A stretch of DNA of 47,779 nt from Pedobacter borealis DSM 19626 (GTDB taxonomy: Bacteria; Bacteroidota; Bacteroidia; Sphingobacteriales; Sphingobacteriaceae), in the NCBI RefSeq assembly GCF_000708285.2, contig NZ_JAUG01000078.1, positions 1 through 47,779 of the forward strand, written 5' to 3'. This document shows positions 33,111 to 41,698 of this stretch, in pieces (the first letter of the stretch is position 1; the number at the start of each line of letters is the position of its first letter). The notes under the pieces are model-generated. The model ran no database searches and was not told the DNA's origin. It saw nothing but the letters and a program-made list of their open reading frames with translations. The translations under genes and the position numbers were made by a program.

Positions 33111-33740
33111 ATGGAAGTTAAAGTATTAAACATTTCAGGTAAAGAAACAGGTGCCAAGGTGCAACTTCCTGAATCGGTATTTGGTATCGAGCCTAACGAC
33201 CACGCGATTTATTTAGATGTAAAACAGTATTTGGCTAACCAACGTCAAGGTACTCACAAATCTAAACAACGTAATGAGATTGCTGGTTCAACTCGTAAAC
33301 TATACAAACAAAAAGGTACAGGTGGTGCCCGTGCTGGTAGCATTAAATCTCCGTTATTTAACGGTGGTGGTCGTGTTTTCGGTCCTCAGCCACGTGATTA
33401 TAGCTTTAAATTGAACAAGAAATTAAAATCATTAGCACGTAAATCTGCTTTGGCTTATAAAGCGAAAGACAACAACGTGGTAGTTTTAGAAGATTTCAAC
33501 TTCGATACAGCTAAAACTAAAAACTATACAAGTTTATTGGCTGCGTTAAACGTAGGTACTCAAAAAACTTTATTGGTTTTACCTGCGCAAAATAATAATA
33601 TCTATTTATCAAGCAGAAACATTCAGAAAACTAAAGTAATCTCGGCAGCAGATTTAAATACTTATGATGTATTAAACGCTGGTGTACTTGTGTTAACTGC
33701 TGATTCTGTTAAAACTTTGGAGGAGGCGTTTGCCAAATAA
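33111..33740 (+). CDS. rplD: 50S ribosomal protein L4
   Basis: A 209-residue L4, with the conserved RNA-binding KQKGTGGARAGSIKSPLFNG loop near 68-87 and FGPQPRDYSFKLNKK just after. L4 is the feedback regulator of the S10 operon in some bacteria; whether that holds here is unknown. It starts 4 bases after rplC. Confidence 0.97.
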   Translation: MEVKVLNISGKETGAKVQLPESVFGIEPNDHAIYLDVKQYLANQRQGTHKSKQRNEIAGSTRKLYKQKGTGGARAGSIKSPLFNGGGRVFGPQPRDYSFKLNKKLKSLARKSALAYKAKDNNVVVLEDFNFDTAKTKNYTSLLAALNVGTQKTLLVLPAQNNNIYLSSRNIQKTKVISAADLNTYDVLNAGVLVLTADSVKTLEEAFAK

Positions 33741-33741
33741 T

Positions 33742-34032
33742 ATGGAAATTTTAAAAAAACCAATATTAACCGAAAAAGCTTCAGCTTTAACTGAGAAATC
33801 TAACCGTTTCACATTTAGCGTTAACCACAAGGCTAACAAAATCCAGATTAAACAAGCAATTGAGAAATTGTACGGTGTAACCATCGTTGCAGTTAACACA
33901 ATGGTTGTTGATGGAAAAGCTAAATCTCGTTACACTAAAGCAGGTTTTGTATCTGGCCGTAGCCCGAAATACAAAAAAGCAATCGTAACGTTAAAAGACG
34001 GCGAAACAATAGATTATTACGCAACCCTTTAA
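33742..34032 (+). CDS. rplW: 50S ribosomal protein L23
   Basis: A 96-residue L23 from the ATG at 33742 (MEILKKPILTEKASAL), just past the rplD stop. A start at 33730 inside rplD adds only MPNN and is less likely. VNHKANKIQIKQAIEKLYGV is the core signature. L23 sits at the exit tunnel, where it binds trigger factor and SRP. Confidence 0.96.
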   Translation: MEILKKPILTEKASALTEKSNRFTFSVNHKANKIQIKQAIEKLYGVTIVAVNTMVVDGKAKSRYTKAGFVSGRSPKYKKAIVTLKDGETIDYYATL

Positions 34033-34052
34033 TTTAATAATTCATTATAACT

Positions 34053-34877
34053 ATGGGCTTAAGAAAATTTAAACCAGTTACTCCAGGTACCCGCTTCAGA
34101 GTTGGTGCTAGTTTTACGGAGATTACAGCAACCAAGCCCGAAAAATCATTGGTTGTATCATCAAAAAAGTCTGGTGGACGTAACAACACAGGAAAAATGA
34201 CTATGCGCTACATGGGCGGTGGTCACAAAAAATCATATCGTTTAATCGACTTCAAACGCGATAAATTCGATATTCCTGCAACAGTAGCTACTGTTGAATA
34301 CGATCCAAACCGTACTGCCCGCATCGCATTATTACACTATGCAGATGGCGAGAAGCGTTATATCATCGCTCCTGAAGGATTGCAAGTTGGTTCGGTATTA
34401 TTATCGGGCGACAAAGCAACACCAGAAGTAGGTAACACTTTAAAATTATCGAACATTCCATTAGGTTCTATCGTACACAACGTAGAGATCCATCCTGGAA
34501 AAGGAGCACAATTAGCTCGTAGTGCAGGTGCTTACGCACAATTAGCTGCCCGCGATGGTAAATATGCTACTTTAAAAATGCCTTCAGGCGAAACCCGTTT
34601 AATCTTGACTACTTGTCTTGCTACTATCGGTGCTGTATCTAACTCAGATCATGCAAACGAAGTATTAGGTAAAGCTGGTCGTAAACGTTGGTTGGGCCGT
34701 CGTCCGAGAACTAGACCGGTAGCGATGAACCCTGTCGATCACCCAATGGGTGGTGGTGAAGGTAGATCATCAGGTGGTCACCCACGTTCAAGAAATGGTG
34801 TTTTAGCTAAAGGCTTCAAAACCAGAGAACTTAAAAAATATTCTAATCGTTACATCATAGAGAGAAGGAAGAAATAA
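34053..34877 (+). CDS. rplB: 50S ribosomal protein L2
   Basis: A 274-residue L2 near the peptidyl-transferase centre. Conserved features: SGGRNNTGKMTMRYMGGGHKK near 40-60 (split), NVEIHPGKGAQLARSAGAYA near 144-163, and the C-terminal VDHPMGGGEGRSSGGHP with the essential histidine. Its stop overlaps rpsS by one base. Confidence 0.97.
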   Translation: MGLRKFKPVTPGTRFRVGASFTEITATKPEKSLVVSSKKSGGRNNTGKMTMRYMGGGHKKSYRLIDFKRDKFDIPATVATVEYDPNRTARIALLHYADGEKRYIIAPEGLQVGSVLLSGDKATPEVGNTLKLSNIPLGSIVHNVEIHPGKGAQLARSAGAYAQLAARDGKYATLKMPSGETRLILTTCLATIGAVSNSDHANEVLGKAGRKRWLGRRPRTRPVAMNPVDHPMGGGEGRSSGGHPRSRNGVLAKGFKTRELKKYSNRYIIERRKK

Positions 34878-35143
34878 TGGCTCGTTCGATAAAAAAAGGA
34901 CCTTATATTGACCATAACGTAGAGAAAAAAGTAAACTCTATGAATGATTCAGGCAAAAAGTCTGTAATCAAAACTTGGTCTCGCAGATCAATGATATCAC
35001 CAGATTTCGTGAATCATACATTTGCTGTACACAACGGAAATAAATTTATCCCTGTGTACGTAACAGAAAACATGGTTGGTCACAAGTTGGGAGAATTTGC
35101 TCCAACCAGAACATTCAGAGGACACGCTGAAAAGAAAAAATAA
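34877..35143 (+). CDS. rpsS: 30S ribosomal protein S19
   Basis: An 88-residue S19 of the 30S head, with SIKKGPYIDHNVEKKV at 4-19, WSRRSMISPDFVNHTFAVHNG and VGHKLGEFAPTRTFRGHAEK. Translation is probably coupled to rplB through the TAATG overlap. Confidence 0.97.
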   Translation: MARSIKKGPYIDHNVEKKVNSMNDSGKKSVIKTWSRRSMISPDFVNHTFAVHNGNKFIPVYVTENMVGHKLGEFAPTRTFRGHAEKKK

Positions 35144-35150
35144 TTAGACA

Positions 35151-35513
35151 ATGGAAGCAATAGCAAAATTAAACAATTGTCCAACCTCACCGCGTAAGAT
35201 GCGTTTGGTTGTAGATCTTATCAGAGGTGAACGTGTAGAAAAAGCATTAAGCATTTTAAAGTTTACCAATAAAGAAGCAGCAATAAGAGTTGAGAAATTA
35301 TTATTATCTGCTATCAAAAACTGGGAATCTAAAAATGAAGGTGCTCGCCCTGAAGAAAACCAACTTTTTGTAAAAACAGTTATGGTTGATGGTGGCCGTC
35401 AGTTGAAACGCTTACGTCCAGCTCCTCAAGGCCGTGGATATAGAATTCGTAAACGTTCTAACCACGTAACGCTGATTGTAGATAGTAAAAGTACAGAAAC
35501 AACTCAAAACTAA
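35151..35513 (+). CDS. rplV: 50S ribosomal protein L22
   Basis: A 120-residue L22, an exit-tunnel protein. The hairpin tip region RQLKRLRPAPQGRGYRIRKR is conserved, with SPRKMRLVVDLIRG near 13-26. It starts 7 bases after rpsS. Tunnel-loop residues where macrolide-resistance changes occur look unaltered. Confidence 0.97.
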   Translation: MEAIAKLNNCPTSPRKMRLVVDLIRGERVEKALSILKFTNKEAAIRVEKLLLSAIKNWESKNEGARPEENQLFVKTVMVDGGRQLKRLRPAPQGRGYRIRKRSNHVTLIVDSKSTETTQN

Positions 35514-35522
35514 TTTTAGGAA

Positions 35523-36368
35523 ATGGGACAAAAAGCAAATCCAATAGGTAACAGGTTAGGTATCATCAAAGGATGGGATTCTAACTGGTTCGGTGGCAAC
35601 AACTACTCCGATAAATTAGTTGAAGATGAGAAAATAAGAAAATACCTTTCTGCCCGTATCGCTAAAGGCGGTGTTGCAAAAGTAGTAATCGAGCGTACGT
35701 TAAAACGTATCACGGTAACTATCCACACAGCTCGTCCAGGTATCGTAATCGGTAAAGCAGGTGCTGAGGTTGATAAAATTAAAGAAGAGTTAAAGAAATT
35801 AACTAAAAAGGAAATTCAAATTAACATCTTCGAAATTAAACGCCCAGAGCTTGATGCACAATTAGTTGCAGAAGGTGTTGCAAAACAATTAGAAGCAAGG
35901 ATCTCATTCCGTAGAGCAATGAAATCTTCTATCGCATCAACCATGCGTATGGGTGCTGAGGGTATCAAAATCATGACTTCTGGTCGTTTAGGTGGTGCTG
36001 AGATGGCACGTACTGAGCAGTACAAAGAAGGAAGAGTGCCTTTGCATACATTCCGTGCTGATATCGACTACGCTTTAGCTGAAGCCTTAACTACTTATGG
36101 TAAAATAGGTGTTAAAGTTTGGATCTGTAAAGGTGAGGTTTATGGAAAACGTGATTTGTCTCCAAACATTGGTGCAACAAACAACGGTCCAAAAGGCGCA
36201 TCAGATAAACCAGCTTTCGGTGGAAGAGATAACCGTGGTGGTGGAAGAGATAACCGTGGCGGTGGTAACGACAGACGTGGTGGAAACCAAGGCGGTGGTC
36301 GTGGTCCAGGCCAAGGTGGTGCAAACAGAGGTGGTGGCGCAGGCGCTAACAGAGGTCCTCGTAAATAA
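35523..36368 (+). CDS. rpsC: 30S ribosomal protein S3 with RGG-rich C-terminal tail
   Basis: A 281-residue S3. Residues 1-210 are ordinary: GQKANPIGNRLGI, the KH-domain loop GIVIGKAGAEV (73-83), FEIKRPELDAQLVAEGVA and the mRNA-entry helicase surface RRAMKSSIAST. After about residue 220 it gains an unusual tail of about 60 residues. From 233 this is almost only G, R, N, D and Q, with RDNRGGG repeats like RGG boxes. In DNA the tail includes a tandem 21-bp repeat (36219-36239 and 36240-36260, one mismatch). Most S3 proteins are 210-240 residues. The tail may bind RNA; its effect is unknown. Confidence 0.96.
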   Translation: MGQKANPIGNRLGIIKGWDSNWFGGNNYSDKLVEDEKIRKYLSARIAKGGVAKVVIERTLKRITVTIHTARPGIVIGKAGAEVDKIKEELKKLTKKEIQINIFEIKRPELDAQLVAEGVAKQLEARISFRRAMKSSIASTMRMGAEGIKIMTSGRLGGAEMARTEQYKEGRVPLHTFRADIDYALAEALTTYGKIGVKVWICKGEVYGKRDLSPNIGATNNGPKGASDKPAFGGRDNRGGGRDNRGGGNDRRGGNQGGGRGPGQGGANRGGGAGANRGPRK

Positions 36369-36408
36369 TTGATTTATTAACATCGTTTAACGATTAGAAC
36401 AAAATAAA

Positions 36409-36831
36409 ATGTTACAGCCAAAAAGAACGAAGTTCAGGAAGATGCAAAAAGGCAGAATGAAGGGTTTAGCTTCTCGTGGAGCTGAGTTAGCATTCGGATC
36501 TTTCGGTATCAAATCTCTAGAAGCTACTTGGATCACAAGTCGTCAGATAGAGGCTGCCCGTATTGCCGTAACTCGTTTCATGAAACGTGAAGGCCAAGTA
36601 TGGATCAGGATCTTCCCGGACAAACCGGTAACTAAAAAACCTGCTGAGGTACGTATGGGTAAAGGTAAAGGTGCTCCTGAGTATTGGGTAGCAGTTGTAA
36701 GACCAGGACGCGTAATTTTCGAAGCTGAAGGTGTGCCTTTAGAAGTTGCTAAAGAAGCATTGCGTTTAGCAGCTCAGAAATTACCGATCCAAACCAAATT
36801 CGTAGTACGTAGAGATTACGTAGAAGCATAG
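36409..36831 (+). CDS. rplP: 50S ribosomal protein L16
   Basis: A 140-residue L16, which helps place A-site tRNA. MLQPKRTKFRKMQKGRMKG opens the protein, FGIKSLEATWITSRQIEAAR follows near 32-51, and RIFPDKPVTKKPAEVRMGKG lies near 72-91. It starts 40 bases after rpsC. Confidence 0.97.
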   Translation: MLQPKRTKFRKMQKGRMKGLASRGAELAFGSFGIKSLEATWITSRQIEAARIAVTRFMKREGQVWIRIFPDKPVTKKPAEVRMGKGKGAPEYWVAVVRPGRVIFEAEGVPLEVAKEALRLAAQKLPIQTKFVVRRDYVEA

Positions 36832-36904
36832 TAAAGTGTTGAGGTGAATGTTGTAAATACTTGTTTATTATAACCGCTACACTCAACGTAAAAGAAAAAG
36901 AAAA

Positions 36905-37117
36905 ATGAAAAATTCAGAAATCACAGGGCTTTCAAAAGAAGAATTAGTAGCTAAGATTGCGGAAGAAAAAGAGAACTTATCAAAATTGAAGTTCGCTCAC
37001 ACTATTTCAGCTATCGAAAATCCTTCACGCATTGCAAAAGTAAGGAAAGACATAGCCCGTTTAAACACTGCGTTGACTAAAGTGAAAAACACTGAGTCAG
37101 CTACTGAAACTAAATAA
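36905..37117 (+). CDS. rpmC: 50S ribosomal protein L29
   Basis: A 70-residue helical hairpin protein at the tunnel exit: LSKEELVAKIAEEKENLSKLKF near 9-30 (split), NPSRIAKVRKDIARLNT near 39-55. The 73-base gap after rplP holds a weak GTTGAG...CTCAAC pairing only. Confidence 0.95.
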   Translation: MKNSEITGLSKEELVAKIAEEKENLSKLKFAHTISAIENPSRIAKVRKDIARLNTALTKVKNTESATETK

Positions 37118-37130
37118 TTTGAGAGTCGAC

Positions 37131-37385
37131 ATGGAAAGACAATTAAGAAAAACAAGAACCGGGTTAGTGGTAAGCAACAAGATGGATAAATCTGTTGTAG
37201 TGAGCGTGGAACGTAAAGTAAAACACCCGATTTATGGTAAGTTCGTAAAGAAAACTACCAAATTTATGGCTCACGACGAGAAAAACGAATGCGGTATCGG
37301 TGATACAGTATTGATTATGGAAACTCGTCCTTTGAGTAAAAACAAGAACTGGAGATTGGTACAAATTTTAGAAAGAGCTAAATAA
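37131..37385 (+). CDS. rpsQ: 30S ribosomal protein S17
   Basis: An 84-residue S17 from the ATG at 37131 (MERQLRKTRTGLVVSNKMDK). A TTG at 37119 is in frame but adds only four residues. VERKVKHPIYGKFVKKTTKF and ETRPLSKNKNWRLVQILERA are standard features of this 16S rRNA binder. Confidence 0.96.
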   Translation: MERQLRKTRTGLVVSNKMDKSVVVSVERKVKHPIYGKFVKKTTKFMAHDEKNECGIGDTVLIMETRPLSKNKNWRLVQILERAK

Positions 37386-37386
37386 G

Positions 37387-37755
37387 ATGGTACAACAGGA
37401 ATCGAGATTAAACGTTGCTGATAACAGCGGCGCAAAAGAAGTATTAGTAATTCGCGTGCTAGGTGGAACCGGCAAACGTTATGCTTCAATTGGTGATAAA
37501 GTAGTTGTTACCGTAAAAAGCGCGTTACCTTCAGGTAACATTAAAAAAGGTACAGTTTCTAAAGCAGTTGTTGTAAGAACTAAAAAAGAAATCCGTCGTA
37601 AAGATGGTTCTTATATCCGTTTTGACGATAATGCTGCTGTATTATTGAACGCACAGGATGAGCCAAGAGGTACACGTATCTTTGGCCCGGTTGCGAGAGA
37701 ACTACGTGAAAAACAATTCATGAAAATTGTATCATTAGCACCGGAGGTATTATAA
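37387..37755 (+). CDS. rplN: 50S ribosomal protein L14
   Basis: A 122-residue L14 at the subunit interface. MVQQESRLNVADNSGAKEVL opens it, IRRKDGSYIRFDDNAAVLLN is central and GTRIFGPVARELREKQFMKI closes it. It starts one base after rpsQ. Confidence 0.98.
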   Translation: MVQQESRLNVADNSGAKEVLVIRVLGGTGKRYASIGDKVVVTVKSALPSGNIKKGTVSKAVVVRTKKEIRRKDGSYIRFDDNAAVLLNAQDEPRGTRIFGPVARELREKQFMKIVSLAPEVL

Positions 37756-37756
37756 A

Positions 37757-38098
37757 ATGGGAAACAAAGTAAATACACCATCAAAACTTAAAATCCGCAC
37801 AGGAGATTTAGTTAAAGTCATTGCTGGCGATTCAAAAGGTCAACAAGGAAAAGTACTTTCAGTACTTATAGATAAAAACAGAGCCATTGTGGAAGGCATT
37901 AACTTAGTATCTAAACATACTAAACCAAATGCTGCTAATCCAAACGGTGGTATTATTAAAAAAGAAGCTGCTCTTCACATTTCTAACTTGATGTTGGTTG
38001 ATCCAAAATCTGGTAAAGCTACCCGCGTAGGTCGTAAACTTAACGCAGATGGTAAATTAGTTAGAGTTGCTAAAATTTCAGGAGAGGAGATTAAATAA
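37757..38098 (+). CDS. rplX: 50S ribosomal protein L24
   Basis: A 113-residue L24 with the KOW motif VKVIAGDSKGQQGKVLSV near 19-36 and KHTKPNAANPNGGIIKKEA near 54-72. It is an early 23S rRNA assembly protein. The stop overlaps the rplE start by one base. Confidence 0.97.
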   Translation: MGNKVNTPSKLKIRTGDLVKVIAGDSKGQQGKVLSVLIDKNRAIVEGINLVSKHTKPNAANPNGGIIKKEAALHISNLMLVDPKSGKATRVGRKLNADGKLVRVAKISGEEIK

Positions 38099-38661
38099 TG
38101 GCTACACCTAGATTAAAAAGCAAATACAAAGAAGAAGTTGTAAATGCACTAAAAGAAAAATTTCAGTACAAAACTGTAATGCAGGTTCCTAAATTGGAAA
38201 AAATCTGTATCAATCAGGGTGTTGGTCGTTTTTCTGTTACTGATAAGAAAATTATGGATACCACTATCGTTGAGTTGACTACCATTACTGGTCAGCAAGC
38301 GGTTCCGGCAAATTCAAAGAAAGATATCTCTAACTTTAAATTACGTAAAGGTATGCCAGTAGGTGTGCGTGTTACGCTACGCGATAACAACATGTACGAG
38401 TTCTTAGATCGTTTGATCTCTGTAGCTTTGCCTCGTATCCGCGATTTCAAAGGTATTAATGATAAAGGATTTGATGGAAAAGGTAACTATACATTAGGTG
38501 TTACTGAGCAAATCATCTTCCCTGAGATTAATATCGATAAAATCAATAAAATTTTAGGTATGGATATAACTTTCGTAACTTCGGCAAAATCTGACGTTGA
38601 AGCGCTTGAGTTATTGAAACAATTCGGATTACCATTTAAAAATCAAAAAACAGCAGAATAA
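38098..38661 (+). CDS. rplE: 50S ribosomal protein L5
   Basis: A 187-residue L5, which carries 5S rRNA and touches P-site tRNA. Conserved VPKLEKICINQGVG, GMPVGVRVTLRDNNMYEFLD and KGFDGKGNYTLGVTEQIIFP are present. It overlaps both rplX and rpsN by one base. Confidence 0.98.
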   Translation: MATPRLKSKYKEEVVNALKEKFQYKTVMQVPKLEKICINQGVGRFSVTDKKIMDTTIVELTTITGQQAVPANSKKDISNFKLRKGMPVGVRVTLRDNNMYEFLDRLISVALPRIRDFKGINDKGFDGKGNYTLGVTEQIIFPEINIDKINKILGMDITFVTSAKSDVEALELLKQFGLPFKNQKTAE

Positions 38662-38930
38662 TGGCAAAAGAAGGTGTAAAAGCACGCGAAGTTAAGCGCC
38701 AAAAATTGGTAGCTAGATACGCTGAAAAACGTGCAGTATTAAAAGCTGCAGGAGATTTCGAGGGTTTAGATAAATTACCTAAAAACTCATCTCCGGTACG
38801 TTTACACAACCGTTGTAAATTAACTGGTCGCCCTCGCGGATATATGCGTACCTTTGGTATTTCAAGGGTAACGTTCCGCCAGATGGCACTAGACGGTAAA
38901 ATACCAGGTGTTAAAAAAGCATCTTGGTAA
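38661..38930 (+). CDS. rpsN: 30S ribosomal protein S14 (zinc-free form)
   Basis: An 89-residue S14. The C-terminal RCKLTGRPRGYMRTFGISRV and GKIPGVKKASW are typical. Only one cysteine remains where zinc-binding S14 has two CxxC pairs, so this is the C-minus form that needs no zinc. Confidence 0.97.
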   Translation: MAKEGVKAREVKRQKLVARYAEKRAVLKAAGDFEGLDKLPKNSSPVRLHNRCKLTGRPRGYMRTFGISRVTFRQMALDGKIPGVKKASW

Positions 38931-38937
38931 TGCAACT

Positions 38938-39011
38938 AGTATAAAGTATTTAGTATCAAGTATCAAGACCAGATTGGTTTTTTGATACTTGATACTTATG
39001 TCTATATACTA
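38938..39011. repeat. Long nested hairpin between rpsN and rpsH
   Basis: A perfect 15-bp stem, AGTATCAAGTATCAA (38952-38966) with TTGATACTTGATACT (38982-38996), lies inside an outer stem TAGTATA (38938-38944) with TATACTA (39005-39011). A run of A, not T, follows on the plus strand. It is the largest spacer in the spc part (156 bases) and may be a repeat insertion, an RNA processing site or an attenuator. Confidence 0.7.
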
Positions 39012-39086
39012 AAAAAAAGAATTTTAACCGGTAGCAGGTCCCACAGCTGGGTAGCAGAAGGAAACCACTATCAAAAACAATAAAAA

Positions 39087-39485
39087 ATGAATACAGATCC
39101 AATAGCAGATTATTTAACAAGAGTAAGGAATGCCATTAAGGCCAACCACCGTGTTGTAGAAATTCCTGCATCAAACCTTAAAAAAGAAATTACTAAAGTT
39201 CTTTTTGACAAAGGTTACATCGCGAACTACAAGTTTGAAGATACTACAGTTCAAGGCACCATTAAAATTGCTTTGAAATACAATCCAATTACTAAAGTTC
39301 CTGCTATTCGTACATTAGTGCGAGTAAGTAAACCAGGTTTGAGAAACTATGCTGGTGTTGAAAATATGCCAAGAGTATTAAACGGTTTAGGTATCGCAAT
39401 CTTATCTACTTCTAAAGGTGTAATGACCGATAAAGAAGCAGCCAAATTAAACATTGGTGGTGAGGTATTGTGTCACGTTTATTAA
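39087..39485 (+). CDS. rpsH: 30S ribosomal protein S8
   Basis: A 132-residue S8, the central-domain 16S binder and, in some bacteria, the spc-operon repressor. TDPIADYLTRVRNAIKANH opens it and STSKGVMTDKEAAKLNIGGE is the conserved C-terminal loop. It lies after a hairpin spacer. Confidence 0.97.
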   Translation: MNTDPIADYLTRVRNAIKANHRVVEIPASNLKKEITKVLFDKGYIANYKFEDTTVQGTIKIALKYNPITKVPAIRTLVRVSKPGLRNYAGVENMPRVLNGLGIAILSTSKGVMTDKEAAKLNIGGEVLCHVY

Positions 39486-39503
39486 TATTAGGAGAACAGC
39501 ACA

Positions 39504-40061
39504 ATGTCAAGAATAGGAAAAGCCCCAATTACAATCCCTGCAGGTGTTACAATTACCGTATCAAAAGATAACGTAGTAACTGTAAAAGGTCCTAAAGGTG
39601 AATTAACTCAAGCAGTTGATACAGATATCACTGTAAGTCAGGAAGACGGAATTTTAACAGTTCAACGTCCTTCAGAACAAAAGAAACACAAAGCATTACA
39701 CGGTTTATATCGCTCATTGCTTAACAACATGGTTGTTGGTGTTACAGAAGGTTATAAATTAACTCAAGAATTAGTAGGTGTTGGTTACCGTGCTACAAAC
39801 CAAGGTAATACACTAGATCTAGTTTTAGGTTATTCTCACCATTATGTATTTCAGTTACCAGAAGAGATTAAAGTAACTACATCTTCAGAAAAAGGTCAAA
39901 CGCCTAAAATCATTTTAGAAAGTATTGACAAACAATTGATCGGTCAGGTAGCAGCGAAAATCCGTTCGTTACGTGCACCAGAGCCATATAAAGGTAAAGG
40001 TATCAAGTTTGTAGGTGAAGTGTTAAGAAGAAAAGCAGGTAAATCAGCATCTAAAAAATAG
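39504..40061 (+). CDS. rplF: 50S ribosomal protein L6
   Basis: A 185-residue L6 with MSRIGKAPITIPAGVTITVS at the start, LVGVGYRATNQGNTLDLVLG in the middle and RAPEPYKGKGIKFVGEVLRR near the end. It lies near the factor-binding site of the 50S subunit. An AGGAG-like stretch precedes the ATG. Confidence 0.98.
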   Translation: MSRIGKAPITIPAGVTITVSKDNVVTVKGPKGELTQAVDTDITVSQEDGILTVQRPSEQKKHKALHGLYRSLLNNMVVGVTEGYKLTQELVGVGYRATNQGNTLDLVLGYSHHYVFQLPEEIKVTTSSEKGQTPKIILESIDKQLIGQVAAKIRSLRAPEPYKGKGIKFVGEVLRRKAGKSASKK

Positions 40062-40066
40062 TAATC

Positions 40067-40420
40067 ATGGCAGGTAAAAAATTATCAAGAAGAGATCGTA
40101 TTAAAAAAGGGATCAGAAAAAGACTTACCGGTTCGGAAGAACGTCCAAGGTTATCTGTATATAGAAGCAATAAAGGGATTTATGCGCAGGTAATTAACGA
40201 TGTAACCGGTAAAACAATAGCATCAGCATCATCATTATCGAAAGATTTTACTGGTACTGGAAACAAAAGCGATCAGTCGGTTGCGGTAGGCAAATTAGTT
40301 GCCGAAAAAGCAATCGCTGCAGGTGTTAAAGAAGTTGTTTTCGATAGAAATGGCTATTTATACCACGGTCGTGTAAAATCGTTGGCAGAGGGTGCCCGCG
40401 AAGCTGGTTTAGTATTTTAA
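40067..40420 (+). CDS. rplR: 50S ribosomal protein L18
   Basis: A 117-residue 5S rRNA-binding protein: RIKKGIRKRLTGSEERPRLS near 11-30, then SVYRSNKGIYAQVIND and FDRNGYLYHGRVKSLAEGAR. It starts 5 bases after rplF. Confidence 0.97.
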   Translation: MAGKKLSRRDRIKKGIRKRLTGSEERPRLSVYRSNKGIYAQVINDVTGKTIASASSLSKDFTGTGNKSDQSVAVGKLVAEKAIAAGVKEVVFDRNGYLYHGRVKSLAEGAREAGLVF

Positions 40421-40437
40421 TCTGAAGAAAAAGTAAG

Positions 40438-40956
40438 ATGTCAACTATTAATATAAAAAGAGTAAAAACCACCGATATCGAATTAAAGGATCGTTTGGTT
40501 AGTATACAACGCGTTGCCAAAGTAACCAAAGGTGGCCGTACTTTCAGCTTCTCAGCAATTGTTGTTGTAGGTGATGAAAACGGTGTTGTTGGTTTCGGTT
40601 TAGGTAAAGCGAAAGAGGTAACTGAAGCAATCGCTAAAGGTGTGGATGATGCTAAAAAGAACTTGGTAAAAGTTCCAATTTTAAACGGTACTGTTCCTCA
40701 CGAGCAAATCGGTAAATTCTCAGGTGGTTTTGTTTTAATCAAACCAGCTGCAGTAGGTACCGGAGTAATTGCTGGTGGTGCGATGCGTGCTGTATTAGAG
40801 AGTGCTGGCGTGCATAACGTATTGGCAAAATCTAAAGGATCATCTAACCCACACAACGTGGTAAAAGCAACTGTTGATGCATTAACTAAAATGCGTGATG
40901 CTTATACAGTAGCTCAAACTCGTGGTATAGATTTAAACAAAGTATTTAACGGATAA
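40438..40956 (+). CDS. rpsE: 30S ribosomal protein S5
   Basis: A 172-residue S5 that acts in decoding fidelity. Conserved VAKVTKGGRTFSFSAIVVVG near 26-45, GFGLGKAKEVTEAIAKG, and the GTGVIAGGAMRAVLESAGVH loop are intact. Confidence 0.98.
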   Translation: MSTINIKRVKTTDIELKDRLVSIQRVAKVTKGGRTFSFSAIVVVGDENGVVGFGLGKAKEVTEAIAKGVDDAKKNLVKVPILNGTVPHEQIGKFSGGFVLIKPAAVGTGVIAGGAMRAVLESAGVHNVLAKSKGSSNPHNVVKATVDALTKMRDAYTVAQTRGIDLNKVFNG

Positions 40957-40960
40957 TATC

Positions 40961-41140
40961 ATGGCTAAGATCAAAATAACACAAGTAAAAAGCGTTATCG
41001 ACAGAAGCGAGCGCCAAAAAAGAACCGTTCAGGCTTTGGGTTTATCTAAAATGAACCAAAGTGTTGAGGTTGAAGCTACTCCACAAATTATCGGTATGGT
41101 TCGCAAAGTGAACCATTTGGTAGCAATCGAAGCAATCTAG
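40961..41140 (+). CDS. rpmD: 50S ribosomal protein L30
   Basis: A 59-residue protein, MAKIKITQVKSVIDRSERQK at the start and VEATPQIIGMVRKVNHLVAI near the end, as expected for L30. It starts 4 bases after rpsE. Typical family length is about 60. Confidence 0.95.
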   Translation: MAKIKITQVKSVIDRSERQKRTVQALGLSKMNQSVEVEATPQIIGMVRKVNHLVAIEAI

Positions 41141-41150
41141 TAAAAGTTTT

Positions 41151-41184
41151 AAAGGTAGTATGGGTAAAAGCCGGTACTACCTTT
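41151..41184 (+). terminator. Possible attenuator hairpin between rpmD and rplO
   Basis: AAAGGTAGTA (41151-41160) pairs perfectly with TACTACCTTT (41175-41184), loop 14 bases, followed by ATATAT rather than a pure T-run. It could be a weak terminator or a control structure before rplO-secY. Confidence 0.5.
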
Positions 41185-41244
41185 ATATATGTTTAATCGT
41201 TGTACCTGTTTAGTGAAAGCGAAGGGCAACACAAATTCAAAAAA

Positions 41245-41691
41245 ATGAATTTAAGTAATTTAAAACCTGCAGTAGGTTCTACAAAAAACAGCAAAAGAAT
41301 TGGTCGTGGTACAGGTTCTGGTCGTGGCGGTACTTCAACTCGTGGTCACAAAGGTGCGGGTTCTCGTTCAGGTCACAAAACCAAAATCGGTTTCGAAGGT
41401 GGTCAAATGCCTTTACAACGTCGTGTGCCTAAAGTTGGTTTCAAACCAATCAACCGTACAGAATATGTTGGTGTAAACTTAGATGTTTTACAAGCTTTAG
41501 CTGAAAAACACAGCTTAACAACTATCGATTTCGCTGCTTTACAAGCACATGGTTTAGCTTCTAAAAACGACTTGGTTAAAATTTTAGGTCGTGGTGAAGT
41601 TAAAGCAAAGCTAGAAATTACAGCACATGCGTTCTCTGCAACCGCACAAAAAGCTATTGAAGCTGCAGGTGGTTCTATTGTAAAATTGTAA
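41245..41691 (+). CDS. rplO: 50S ribosomal protein L15
   Basis: A 148-residue L15 from the ATG at 41245 (MNLSNLKPAVGSTKNSKRIG). The frame is open back to 41200 but that stretch has no family similarity. The Gly/Arg-rich RGTGSGRGGTSTRGHKGAGS and GFEGGQMPLQRRVPKVGFKP segments are typical. Confidence 0.96.
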   Translation: MNLSNLKPAVGSTKNSKRIGRGTGSGRGGTSTRGHKGAGSRSGHKTKIGFEGGQMPLQRRVPKVGFKPINRTEYVGVNLDVLQALAEKHSLTTIDFAALQAHGLASKNDLVKILGRGEVKAKLEITAHAFSATAQKAIEAAGGSIVKL

Positions 41692-41698
41692 TTATTAA

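Noticed and set aside
36109..36383. Several open frames on both strands over the S3 tail
   Set aside because: They come from the repetitive GGTGG-rich DNA of the RGG tail and give low-complexity Val/Thr or His/Tyr proteins.
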